This document shows positions 8,103-16,226 of a stretch of 38,755 nt of DNA, piece by piece. The notes under the pieces are model-generated. The model did not search any database and had not been told where the DNA came from. It worked only from the letters and a program-made list of their open reading frames with translations. The translations under genes and the position numbers were made by a program. Source of the stretch: Sphingobacteriaceae bacterium (GTDB lineage Bacteria; Bacteroidota; Bacteroidia; Sphingobacteriales; Sphingobacteriaceae); contig CANHCS010000012.1 of the NCBI GenBank assembly GCA_947459195.1, positions 1 to 38,755 on the forward strand. The letters are read 5' to 3'. Position 1 is the first letter of the stretch, and the number at the start of each line of letters is the position of its first letter.

Positions 8103-8110
8103 TATCTTTG
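8103..8110 (+). promoter_or_regulatory. -7 element of glyS
   Basis: TATCTTTG matches TAnnTTTG exactly and ends 7 bases before the glyS ATG, so the transcript may be almost leaderless. No convincing -33 box is seen at 19-21 bases upstream. Confidence 0.5.
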
Positions 8111-8117
8111 CTGCAAC

Positions 8118-9578
8118 ATGAGCAAGCATAACGACGAACTTTTCAAACAAGTAGTTTCCCATGCCAAAGAGTATGGATTTGTATTTCCTTCGAGTGAGAT
8201 TTATGACGGTTTAAGTGCCGTTTATGATTATGGCCAACTGGGTGCCGAGTTAAAAAATAACCTCAAAACCTATTGGTGGAAAAGCATGGTGCAAATGCAC
8301 GAGAATATTGTAGGAATCGATTCTGCAATTTTCATGCACCCTAAGGTTTGGAAAGCGTCTGGTCACGTGGATGGGTTCAACGACCCCATGATCGACAATA
8401 AAGATTCAAAAAAACGTTACCGTGCCGATCAGCTAATTGAAGACAAAATTGCCCGTTACCAAAAAGACGGCAAAACCGAAAAAGCACAAGCTTTACAGCA
8501 AGAAATGGATGCCGCACTAGAAGGTGATAACCTGGCAGCATTAAAAGATATAATTGAAAAGCATGAAATCGTATGTCCGGTTTCGGGAACACGGAATTGG
8601 ACAGATGTACGCCAGTTCAACCTCATGTTTGCGACCCGTATGGGCGCCATGACCGAAGGTTCAGATGAAGTTTACCTACGCCCGGAGACCGCTCAGGGGA
8701 TCTTCGTCAACTTTTTAAACGTACAGAAAAGCGGCCGTATGAAGATCCCTTTCGGGATTGCACAGATCGGTAAAGCTTTCCGCAATGAAGTGATCGCCCG
8801 TCAATTCATCATGCGTATGCGTGAATTTGAACAAATGGAGATGCAATTCTTCGTTAAACCCGGAACCGAAATGGAATGGTACGCCTACTGGAAAGAAGCT
8901 CGTTTGAAATGGCACAAGGCCATGGGCATTCCGGCTGAAAAATATCGTTACCACGATCATACCAAACTGGCGCACTATGCCAATGCCGCAGTGGACATTG
9001 AGTTCGAATTCCCTTTTGGATTCAAGGAAGTAGAGGGTATCCACAGCCGCACTGATTTTGATTTAAGCCAGCATCAGGTACATTCCGGCAAGAAGTTACA
9101 GTATTTCGATACGGAAATGAACCAAAATTATGTTCCTTACGTGATTGAAACTTCCATTGGCCTCGATCGATTGTTACTGCTCACTTTGTGCAGTGCTTAT
9201 GAAGAACAAGATCTGAGTACCGAGGAGAGACAGGATAGCCGAACCGTATTGCATATCCACCCGGCTTTGGCTCCGGTAAAGGCAGCTATTTTACCATTGA
9301 CCAAAAAAGATGGCTTGCCCGAAAAGGCAAGAGAGCTCATGAATCGCTTGAAACTGGATCATTATGTGCAGTATGACGAAAAAGATTCCATCGGTAAGCG
9401 TTATCGCAGACAAGATGCCATTGGTACACCTTTTTGTATTACCATCGATCACCAAACATTAGAAGACCAAACGGTTACCATCCGCCATCGCGACAGCATG
9501 GAGCAGGAAAGAGTTGCCATTACCGATTTGGATCAAATGATTGCTGATTTAGTGAGCTGGAAAAACCTTTTAAATTAA
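8118..9578 (+). CDS. glyS: Glycine--tRNA ligase (single-chain, homodimeric type)
   Basis: Class II aminoacyl-tRNA synthetase charging tRNA-Gly. At 486 residues it is the single-chain form, not the alpha2beta2 form. Class II motif 2 is seen around FRNEVIARQFIMRMREFEQM, and motif 3 is ETSIGLDRLLLL starting at residue 344. The N-terminal segment CPVSGTRNWTDVRQFNLMF and the PETAQGIF segment are typical of the family. A C-terminal anticodon-binding domain (from about residue 383) starts with LHIHPALAPVKAAILPL. The TauE/SafE gene follows after 10 bases, so the two are probably co-transcribed. Confidence 0.97.
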   Translation: MSKHNDELFKQVVSHAKEYGFVFPSSEIYDGLSAVYDYGQLGAELKNNLKTYWWKSMVQMHENIVGIDSAIFMHPKVWKASGHVDGFNDPMIDNKDSKKRYRADQLIEDKIARYQKDGKTEKAQALQQEMDAALEGDNLAALKDIIEKHEIVCPVSGTRNWTDVRQFNLMFATRMGAMTEGSDEVYLRPETAQGIFVNFLNVQKSGRMKIPFGIAQIGKAFRNEVIARQFIMRMREFEQMEMQFFVKPGTEMEWYAYWKEARLKWHKAMGIPAEKYRYHDHTKLAHYANAAVDIEFEFPFGFKEVEGIHSRTDFDLSQHQVHSGKKLQYFDTEMNQNYVPYVIETSIGLDRLLLLTLCSAYEEQDLSTEERQDSRTVLHIHPALAPVKAAILPLTKKDGLPEKARELMNRLKLDHYVQYDEKDSIGKRYRRQDAIGTPFCITIDHQTLEDQTVTIRHRDSMEQERVAITDLDQMIADLVSWKNLLN

Positions 9579-9588
9579 ATAACAACTG

Positions 9589-10317
9589 ATGCAGGCGGTC
9601 TTATTTTTCCTCTTCGCCTTCATTTGTGAGATTTTAGGCACGCTTGCCGGCTTTGGATCATCCGTTATTTTTGTACCTCTCGCAAACTTTTTTTACAGCG
9701 CCAGCCTGGTTTTGTCGCTCACCTCTATTTTGCATGTTTTCAGCAATACTTCCAAAATATGGCTCTTTTGGAAACATATCGACTGGAAATTATTCTGGAT
9801 GTATGGCATTCCCAGCCTTGTATTAACGATCGTTGGCGCCCTGTTGACCAATGTCTACCCCAGCACCTACATTGAATGGGGGCTGGCCAGTTTTCTGATC
9901 TTTTTTAGCGCACTGCTCCTTGTTTTTCCTCATCTCAAGCTCAATGCAGTACCCTCCAATGCCATTATTAGTGGTGGTTTAGCAGGTTTTCTTGCAGGCT
10001 TCATGGGAACTGGTGGTGCCATCAGGGGCATGAGCCTGGTGGCGTTCAACTTAGAAAAAAGTGCATTTGTAGGCACTTCGGCTGCAATTGATTTTGGAGT
10101 TGATTTCAGCCGGATGATTATTTATTTTCAGAATGGTTTTTTCGATTGGAAGTATTTGACTTACGTCCCTTTACTATTTGTAGCATCATTTTTGGGCTCC
10201 TATATTGGTAAAAAATTACTCGATCGTATTTCGGCCGACTATTTCAGGAAAGTAGTGTTACTACTCATCTTTTTCATCGGCATTGCTATGATTTTTAAAT
10301 TAAATCAGCTACCATAA
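9589..10317 (+). CDS. TauE/SafE family permease (sulfite/anion exporter-like)
   Basis: 242-residue, almost entirely hydrophobic inner-membrane protein with about seven or eight helices. It carries the two glycine-rich repeats of the TauE/SafE family: GTLAGFGSSVIFVPLANFF near the N-terminus and GGLAGFLAGFMGTGGAIRG near residues 125-143. The family moves small anions such as sulfite or organosulfonates, but no substrate can be assigned here. It follows glyS closely, which probably reflects read-through and not a shared function. Confidence 0.85.
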   Translation: MQAVLFFLFAFICEILGTLAGFGSSVIFVPLANFFYSASLVLSLTSILHVFSNTSKIWLFWKHIDWKLFWMYGIPSLVLTIVGALLTNVYPSTYIEWGLASFLIFFSALLLVFPHLKLNAVPSNAIISGGLAGFLAGFMGTGGAIRGMSLVAFNLEKSAFVGTSAAIDFGVDFSRMIIYFQNGFFDWKYLTYVPLLFVASFLGSYIGKKLLDRISADYFRKVVLLLIFFIGIAMIFKLNQLP

Positions 10318-10366
10318 ATGGGCTTATTCCTATTTGAGGTATATTTGATGGCTATTTAAACAAGCA

Positions 10367-12292
10367 ATGCTGCTACAAAAACCAATTCAAACAAATATTT
10401 ATTGGGCTTTGGTGATCAGATTTTTATTACTGATGATCATTTATTCCTTGTGCAGAATTGGCTTTTATCTTTTCAATGAGGATCTCTTTGGCGATATCAG
10501 TATCGGCAAGTTTTTAGTGATGATGAAAGGAGGTTTACAGTTCGATGTTGCTGCACTTATCTACCTGAATATTCTCTTTCTGCTCTTACAAATTATACCG
10601 CTCCCCTTTCGTTTTAGGGATGGATATCAACTGCTTTGTAAATATTTATTCATCATCACCAATAGTATCGGCCTGATGGCAAATTTCATCGATTTTGCTT
10701 ATTATCAGTTTACACTCAAAAGGACTACTGCAACGGTTTTTAAGCAATTTGGTAATGAGCAAAATAAATTAAAATTAGGGCTCGATTTCTTGTTAGATTA
10801 CTGGTATCTACTACTAATTTTCGTAATGGTGGTTTGGCTGTTGATCAAAATTTACGATTTCATCGAGCTCAAAAAACCGACTTTCAAATGGAGTATCTTG
10901 ATAAAAGACAGTGTCCTCATGGTTTTATTCGTAGGCTTGGCTATTGTTGGATTACGTGGCGGCTGGAGGCACAGCACCCGACCCATCACGCTGAGTAATG
11001 CCGGCGAATATGTGGAAGATCCTTCGGAAACCAGCATTGTGCTCAACACGCCTTTCGCCATTATTCGGACCCTTGGCGTAAATGATCTAAAAGAAGTTCA
11101 GTTTTTTGGTGAGGATGAATTAAATTCCATCTACACCCCGGTTCACGAGCCAAAATCTGAAGGTGCTTTCAAAAACTTAAATGTGGTTGTTCTGATCATC
11201 GAAAGCCTGGGAAAGGAACACATCGGCGGACTCAACAAAGATTTAGCGGACGGTAAATACAAAGGTTATACCCCGTTTATCGACTCCCTTTTGAATGAGA
11301 GTTTAACTTTTAGTACCACGCTGGCGAACGGAAGAAAATCTATAGACGGGCTACCATCCATTTTATCAAGTATCCCTTCCATCACCGAGCCTTTTGTGCT
11401 GAGCACTTACTCTAGCAACAAAACGAATAGTCTGCCACTTCTATTGAAAGAAAAAGGTTACCAGACTGCATTTTTTCATGGAGCACCCAATGGTTCCATG
11501 GGTTTTGCCGCTTATACCAAAATGGCAGGCATTGATCATTATTACGGCAAAACCGAGTACAATAATGATGCAGATTTCGATGGCATGTGGGGCATTTGGG
11601 ACGAGCCTTTTATGCAATACATGGCCAATACCATGAATGGTTTCAAACAACCTTTTTTCTCTGCCTTTTTCTCCACTTCCTCACACCATCCCTTCAAAGT
11701 ACCTGAAAAATATGAAGGTAGATTTCCGAAGGGACCACTCGAAGTGCAGGAATGTATTGGCTATACTGATATGGCTATTAGAAAGTTTTTTGAAAGCGCC
11801 CGCAAAATGCCATGGTTCAAGAATACCTTGTTTGTATTGACTGCAGACCATGCAACAATCTCTCATTTTCCTGAATATCAGAATGTGCTTGGCTATTATT
11901 CGGTACCGATTATATTCTACTCTCCTGCGGGTGATTTGAAAGGTAAACTGGACAAAACCGTCCAGCAGATCGATATCATGCCGAGTGTGCTCAACTATTT
12001 AAATTACGATCAACCTTATTTTGCTTTTGGTTTTGACGCTTTGTCAACCAACCAAGAGAATTTCGTGGTTAATAATAATGATGGCACCTTCCGATTTTAT
12101 TGGAAAGACTATCTCCTGCTCAACGATGGCCAAAAAAGCACAGCTATCTATACTTATAAAAAAGATCGCTTACTGAAGCAAAACCTTTTAGGGAAGTTAA
12201 AAGAACAAGTCGAAATGGAAACCCGACTGAAAGCGTTTATTCAGCAATTCAATAATCGTATGATTCATAATCAATTAACAATTAATCCATAA
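10367..12292 (+). CDS. LTA synthase-like / sulfatase-fold phospho-transferase
   Basis: 641 residues. The N-terminus has about five membrane helices (to about residue 200), and an extracytoplasmic alkaline-phosphatase-superfamily domain follows. Metal and catalytic residues can be placed by comparison with LtaS: E279 in VVLIIESLGKEH, nucleophile position S325 in NGRKSIDGLPS, and D494-H495 in LTADHAT. The family moves phosphoglycerol or phosphoethanolamine onto envelope glycans or lipids. As the organism should be Gram-negative, true lipoteichoic acid synthesis is unlikely, and modification of a glycan or lipid A-like acceptor is more plausible. The nucleophile position is Ser where LtaS has Thr. 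The gtrA-type gene starts 2 bases after its stop, suggesting a joint envelope role. Confidence 0.85.
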   Translation: MLLQKPIQTNIYWALVIRFLLLMIIYSLCRIGFYLFNEDLFGDISIGKFLVMMKGGLQFDVAALIYLNILFLLLQIIPLPFRFRDGYQLLCKYLFIITNSIGLMANFIDFAYYQFTLKRTTATVFKQFGNEQNKLKLGLDFLLDYWYLLLIFVMVVWLLIKIYDFIELKKPTFKWSILIKDSVLMVLFVGLAIVGLRGGWRHSTRPITLSNAGEYVEDPSETSIVLNTPFAIIRTLGVNDLKEVQFFGEDELNSIYTPVHEPKSEGAFKNLNVVVLIIESLGKEHIGGLNKDLADGKYKGYTPFIDSLLNESLTFSTTLANGRKSIDGLPSILSSIPSITEPFVLSTYSSNKTNSLPLLLKEKGYQTAFFHGAPNGSMGFAAYTKMAGIDHYYGKTEYNNDADFDGMWGIWDEPFMQYMANTMNGFKQPFFSAFFSTSSHHPFKVPEKYEGRFPKGPLEVQECIGYTDMAIRKFFESARKMPWFKNTLFVLTADHATISHFPEYQNVLGYYSVPIIFYSPAGDLKGKLDKTVQQIDIMPSVLNYLNYDQPYFAFGFDALSTNQENFVVNNNDGTFRFYWKDYLLLNDGQKSTAIYTYKKDRLLKQNLLGKLKEQVEMETRLKAFIQQFNNRMIHNQLTINP

Positions 12293-12294
12293 TT

Positions 12295-12774
12295 ATGCGG
12301 CTTTTGATCTTGAATTGTATCGATTTCTTCCATCAACCTTTTTCCCGATGGATACCCAAAGCCACTTTCAGGTACCTCGTAACCGGAGGTAGTACCGCCG
12401 CAACCGGCGTCATCGTCTATTTCATTGCTTATAATTTCGTGCTTCTCAAACAAGGCTGGAACACTCCTTTTATCTATATCAGTGGACCTATTGCGGCCTT
12501 GATCCTGGAGTTGTGCATCACTTTTCCACTGGGTTTTTTACTCAACAAATACCTGGTGTTTACCCAATCTAATCTCAAAGGCAGAATCCAATTGCTGAGA
12601 TACGGGACCATTGTGTGCATCAATATTTTCCTGAATTACATCCTCATTAAATCGATGGTAGAAGTGCTGCATTTCTACCCCACCATTGCTAAATTTAGCA
12701 CCACGGTATTGGTCACTGTCTTCAGCTACTTTTCTCAGAAGAATTTCAGCTTTGGAGTAAAAACCTCAAAATAA
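12295..12774 (+). CDS. GtrA family membrane protein
   Basis: 159 residues with four hydrophobic helices, matching the GtrA family of small proteins thought to flip or help transfer polyprenyl-linked sugars. Recognisable parts are the FRYLVTGGSTAATGVIVYF start of helix 1 and the final FSYFSQKNFSFG, close to the family's usual W/F-x-x-x-K-x-F-x-F end. The ATG follows the upstream transferase stop by only 2 bases, consistent with translational coupling and a shared role in decorating a surface glycan. Confidence 0.85.
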   Translation: MRLLILNCIDFFHQPFSRWIPKATFRYLVTGGSTAATGVIVYFIAYNFVLLKQGWNTPFIYISGPIAALILELCITFPLGFLLNKYLVFTQSNLKGRIQLLRYGTIVCINIFLNYILIKSMVEVLHFYPTIAKFSTTVLVTVFSYFSQKNFSFGVKTSK

Positions 12775-12808
12775 TTACAAAAAAGGAGGAATTAAATTGA
12801 GTGGAAGT

Positions 12809-12840
12809 CTTGGTAAAATACCCTGCTTCGTGTAATTTAG
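12809..12840 (+). promoter_or_regulatory. Candidate promoter of phhA
   Basis: CTTG (12809-12812), 20 bases, then TAATTTAG (12833-12840), close to the TTTG-N20-TAnnTTTG pattern with mismatches. The predicted start would leave a leader of about 15-18 bases. It lies in the 88-base gap after the GtrA gene. Confidence 0.35.
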
Positions 12841-12862
12841 TACCGATCAAAAAGCATCAGCA

Positions 12863-14629
12863 ATGAGCGATTTTAACGACTTTAATAATCCGCAAGTTGC
12901 CCGTCTACCTAAGCATCTTAAACAGTTTATCGTAGCGCAACATTACGAGCATTATACTCCGGTAGACCATGCCGTTTGGCGCTATGTGATGCGTCAAAAC
13001 TATAGTTATCTTAAAAATGCTGCTTATTACCCCTATATTCCGGGGCTTCAAAAGGCTGGTTTAACCATCGAAAAAGTACCATCCTTACAAGAAATGAATG
13101 ATGCCCTTGGAAAAATTGGTTGGGGAGCAGTTACGGTGGATGGTTTTATTCCTCCGGTTGCTTTTATGGAATACCAGGCTTATCGGGTATTAGTAATTGC
13201 CGCAGATATCCGCCAGATCAATCATATTGAATATACCCCAGCACCCGATATCATTCATGAATCGGCCGGACACGCTCCCATTATCGGAGATACCGACTAC
13301 AACAAATATTTAAGTTATTTTGGATCTATTGGTGCCAAAGCTATTTTTTCCTCTAAAGATTTCGAATTATACGAAGCAATCAGACATTTATCCATTTTGA
13401 AGGAAATGCCCGATGCCGACCCAGCAGAGATCAGCAAAGCGGAGAAAAAAGTAGCTTTTTGTCAGGAAAATTTAGGCGAACCATCTGAAATGGCCTTATT
13501 GAGCCGTTTACATTGGTGGACAGTTGAATATGGCTTGATCGGTAGCTTGGAAGATCCGAAAATTTATGGTGCAGGTTTATTATCGTCTATTGGTGAGAGT
13601 GCTTCTTGTATGAAGCCTGAGGTTAAAAAAATCTTGTATACCATCGATGCAGTAAACTACTCGTACGACATCACCAAACCACAACCACAATTATTCGTTA
13701 CGCCTACCTTCCAAAATTTAATAGATGTATTGGAACAATTTGCCGATACCATGTCTTTCCGCAGAGGGGGCACAGAAAGTGTATTGAAGGCCATTGAATG
13801 TAAAAATCCATGCACGGCAGTTTTCAGCTCCGGCTTGCAGCTGAGCGGCGTATTTACGGATGTAGGTTTTGATCAAGAGCATCAAACCACCTTTATTAAA
13901 ACAAGCGGACCAAGTGCCTTGGCTTATCACAATGAGCAATTGGCAGGACATGGAAAAGACTACCACCAACATGGTTTTTCATCGCCGCTAGGCAAACTAA
14001 AAGACAGCCAAAGGGCATTAGAAAACTTGAACGATGCTGAATTGAATGAATTGGGAATAGCGAAGGGGAAAGAAGTCCAACTAAGTTTTGAAAGTGGCAT
14101 CTGTGTTTCTGGAAAAGTAGAAAACTGGCTTCGTAAAGAAGATAAACTCATTCTGATCACCTTTAACGATTGCACTGTTAAAGATGAGGAGGACCGTATT
14201 TATTTTGAGCCTAGCTGGGGAATTTACGACATGGCGGTAGGAGAAAAAATCATCTCTGTATTTAATGGTGCGGCCGATAAAGACGCTTTTGAAGAAATTG
14301 CTATGGTTTCTAAAACAAACACCTATCATGCAGTTTACGATGAGCAGACCCTGCAATATCATCAACTTTTTAAAACAGTTAGATATTGTAGAGAAAATGG
14401 GAACGAGCCCGATCAATTAATTGCGGTCTGGGACACACTCCGTAAAAATCACCGGGAGGATTGGCTTTGTGCCATGGAAATTCTGGAAATCTTAGAAAAC
14501 CGTGGAGCGCTCCCAGAATTGGCTAAAGAGATCAGCATTTATTTGGAGCTCAAAGCTGCTGCTGAGCCAGAGTTTACAAAATTAATCAATGATGGCTTTT
14601 ACCTGATCAAACATCCGGTAAGTGCTTAA
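12863..14629 (+). CDS. phhA: Aromatic amino acid hydroxylase (phenylalanine 4-monooxygenase) with C-terminal extension
   Basis: Predicted pterin- and iron-dependent hydroxylase turning phenylalanine into tyrosine, the entry to the downstream homogentisate genes. Iron ligands are H132 and H137 (PDIIHESAGHAP) and E222 (WWTVEYGL). The second His to Glu spacing is 85 residues against 40 in the human enzyme, so about 45 residues are inserted, including a charged helix near 183-205. The catalytic part ends near residue 290. The remaining 300 residues have no counterpart in the roughly 260-300-residue bacterial PhhA. They contain two similar beta-rich modules, starting around FSSGLQLSG (321-329) and ESGICVSG (410-417), then a helical tail. 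No N-terminal ACT regulatory domain is seen. An SDR gene follows after 8 bases. Tyrosine or tryptophan hydroxylase activity is less likely given the pathway context. Confidence 0.88.
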   Translation: MSDFNDFNNPQVARLPKHLKQFIVAQHYEHYTPVDHAVWRYVMRQNYSYLKNAAYYPYIPGLQKAGLTIEKVPSLQEMNDALGKIGWGAVTVDGFIPPVAFMEYQAYRVLVIAADIRQINHIEYTPAPDIIHESAGHAPIIGDTDYNKYLSYFGSIGAKAIFSSKDFELYEAIRHLSILKEMPDADPAEISKAEKKVAFCQENLGEPSEMALLSRLHWWTVEYGLIGSLEDPKIYGAGLLSSIGESASCMKPEVKKILYTIDAVNYSYDITKPQPQLFVTPTFQNLIDVLEQFADTMSFRRGGTESVLKAIECKNPCTAVFSSGLQLSGVFTDVGFDQEHQTTFIKTSGPSALAYHNEQLAGHGKDYHQHGFSSPLGKLKDSQRALENLNDAELNELGIAKGKEVQLSFESGICVSGKVENWLRKEDKLILITFNDCTVKDEEDRIYFEPSWGIYDMAVGEKIISVFNGAADKDAFEEIAMVSKTNTYHAVYDEQTLQYHQLFKTVRYCRENGNEPDQLIAVWDTLRKNHREDWLCAMEILEILENRGALPELAKEISIYLELKAAAEPEFTKLINDGFYLIKHPVSA

Positions 14630-14637
14630 AACGAAAC

Positions 14638-15342
14638 ATGAATATAGTAATTAGTGGCGCCAGTAGCGGCGTGGGTTTTGAGGCGGTTCTGGAACTGATC
14701 TTAAACTCAGAAAACAAAGTATTGGCGCTGGCCCGCTCTGCGGATAAACTACAGCGCTTACTGGAGATTGCCAAAGGCCTTAACCCCGATTGTCAACTGT
14801 TCCTTGTTCAGTTCGACCTGGTAAATGACGATATTCAAAACGGACTTTTACCATTCATCAGGCAGCAGTTTGGCAAAATTGATATCCTGATCAATAATGC
14901 AGGCGCATTAGAAGTAAAACCCTTTGAACAAACAAACGAGATCGATTTTGTGGAGATGTTACAGAGCAATTTTCTGTCGCATGTACGATTAATTCAGGGA
15001 TTGCTTTCTGAGATGAATCAACCTTCACACATCGTCAACATCGGCAGCATGGGTGGCTTTCAGGGTAGCGTTAAATTCCCCGGACTTTCTGCTTACTCTG
15101 CCAGCAAAGCAGCTTTGCATTCGCTTACGGAGTGCCTGGCCTTAGAATTGGCCGATCGTAAAATTAAAGTTAATTGTCTGGCACTTGGTTCGGCACAAAC
15201 TGAAATGCTCGAGAAAGCATTTCCAGGTTACGAATCGCCGGTGATGGCTTTTGAAATGGGTAAATACATTGCCGATTTTGCCCGAACAGGACATCAATTC
15301 TTCAATGGAAAAGTATTACCTGTAGCCGTAACTACCCCTTAA
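14638..15342 (+). CDS. Short-chain dehydrogenase/reductase (SDR)
   Basis: 234-residue classical SDR. The cofactor-binding motif GASSGVG is at residues 7-13, NNAG follows near 84-87, and the catalytic YSASK has its Ser upstream in NIGSMGG. The substrate is not evident. Its start lies 8 bases after phhA, so the two are very likely co-transcribed. A role in reducing the pterin cofactor of PhhA (as dihydropteridine or sepiapterin reductases do, both SDR enzymes) is an attractive inference but unproven. The stop codon overlaps the stop of the convergent gene by 4 bases (TTAA shared). Confidence 0.85.
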   Translation: MNIVISGASSGVGFEAVLELILNSENKVLALARSADKLQRLLEIAKGLNPDCQLFLVQFDLVNDDIQNGLLPFIRQQFGKIDILINNAGALEVKPFEQTNEIDFVEMLQSNFLSHVRLIQGLLSEMNQPSHIVNIGSMGGFQGSVKFPGLSAYSASKAALHSLTECLALELADRKIKVNCLALGSAQTEMLEKAFPGYESPVMAFEMGKYIADFARTGHQFFNGKVLPVAVTTP

Positions 15343-16226
15343 AGTAATAAGATTTTCCAGGCAGTAGCTACTTCTCCCCTGTCTAAGTAGCTTTTGGCTA
15401 AGATTTGTAATTGAATATTTCGAGTTTTGGAATCCCCGATGGTGGCGTCTAAAACCTCCTTTACATCCGCTTGCGTTTGTATCGACTCAACAGCCTCTGC
15501 CGATGGCATAGTTTCTTCATTAGCCAGGGCGGCTAAATTATTAGCGGTTAAAATAGTTGAACTTTTAATCGCCGCTGGCAAAGCATCCATACCCATGCCT
15601 AATTGTGCAATGGGTTTGGCCACACTAAATAAATTATCAACACCTACCCGGCAATACCAGTCGCCACCCAAGCGAGCTACCAAATCAATCTTAGCTTGAT
15701 CGATCTTACCCTGATCGTCTAAAATTTCATCCTGAATATGAATCAATTTGATCTCAGCTAAAACCAAATTACCGGCTCCCGGCCCATCGCCCAAAGGAAT
15801 CACCTGATTGACCACACACTCCAACTGTACAGGTGCCTCTGCTACCCTCGGCGGACGAACCAATTCTGATTTTAATTCAGTAAAACCTGCTTTTACAAAT
15901 TCATTTACTCCTTTTGGGTACTCGGTGCTCGCTAATGAAGTTTGTTGCACCATATCATAATTTACGATGTTGATGACACATTCAGGGACTTCAAGAATAT
16001 TTTCTAAGGTATGTTTAGTGGTATTATCACGTACCCGACGGGCCGGTGAGAACACACAAATGGGTGGATTAGAACTAAAAAGGTTAAAAAAACTGTAAGG
16101 ACTCAAATTCACATTTCCGGCCTTGTCTATCGTAGAAGCAAAGCAAATCGGACGAGGTGCGATGGCATATTGCAGGTAGTTCTGCAATTCAGCGGGTTTT
16201 AAGTCGGAGGTTCTTAGGGTAAGCAT
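15339..16226 (-). CDS. Flavin reductase-like, FMN-binding split-barrel protein
   Basis: 295 residues. Residues 1 to about 205 match the flavin reductase-like split-barrel family: IAPRPICFASTIDKAGNVNLSPYSFFN near the start and SPARRVRDNTTKHT, which forms the flavin phosphate site. The last 85-90 residues are an Ala-rich, probably helical extension not found in simple flavin reductases. Some relatives are flavin reductases; others bind FMN without a known reaction. Its ATG overlaps the stop of the fumarylacetoacetase-like gene (TAATG), so the two are translationally coupled. That ties it to tyrosine breakdown, but I cannot name the step. Confidence 0.75.
   Translation of the reverse strand: MLTLRTSDLKPAELQNYLQYAIAPRPICFASTIDKAGNVNLSPYSFFNLFSSNPPICVFSPARRVRDNTTKHTLENILEVPECVINIVNYDMVQQTSLASTEYPKGVNEFVKAGFTELKSELVRPPRVAEAPVQLECVVNQVIPLGDGPGAGNLVLAEIKLIHIQDEILDDQGKIDQAKIDLVARLGGDWYCRVGVDNLFSVAKPIAQLGMGMDALPAAIKSSTILTANNLAALANEETMPSAEAVESIQTQADVKEVLDATIGDSKTRNIQLQILAKSYLDRGEVATAWKILLL

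Noticed and set aside
12783-12866. AAGGAGG followed by a 21-codon GTG frame (12801) whose TGA overlaps the phhA ATG, as a possible leader peptide
   Set aside because: Shine-Dalgarno use is weak in Bacteroidota, the peptide is not rich in Phe or Tyr codons, and the best candidate phhA promoter lies inside this frame. Probably chance.
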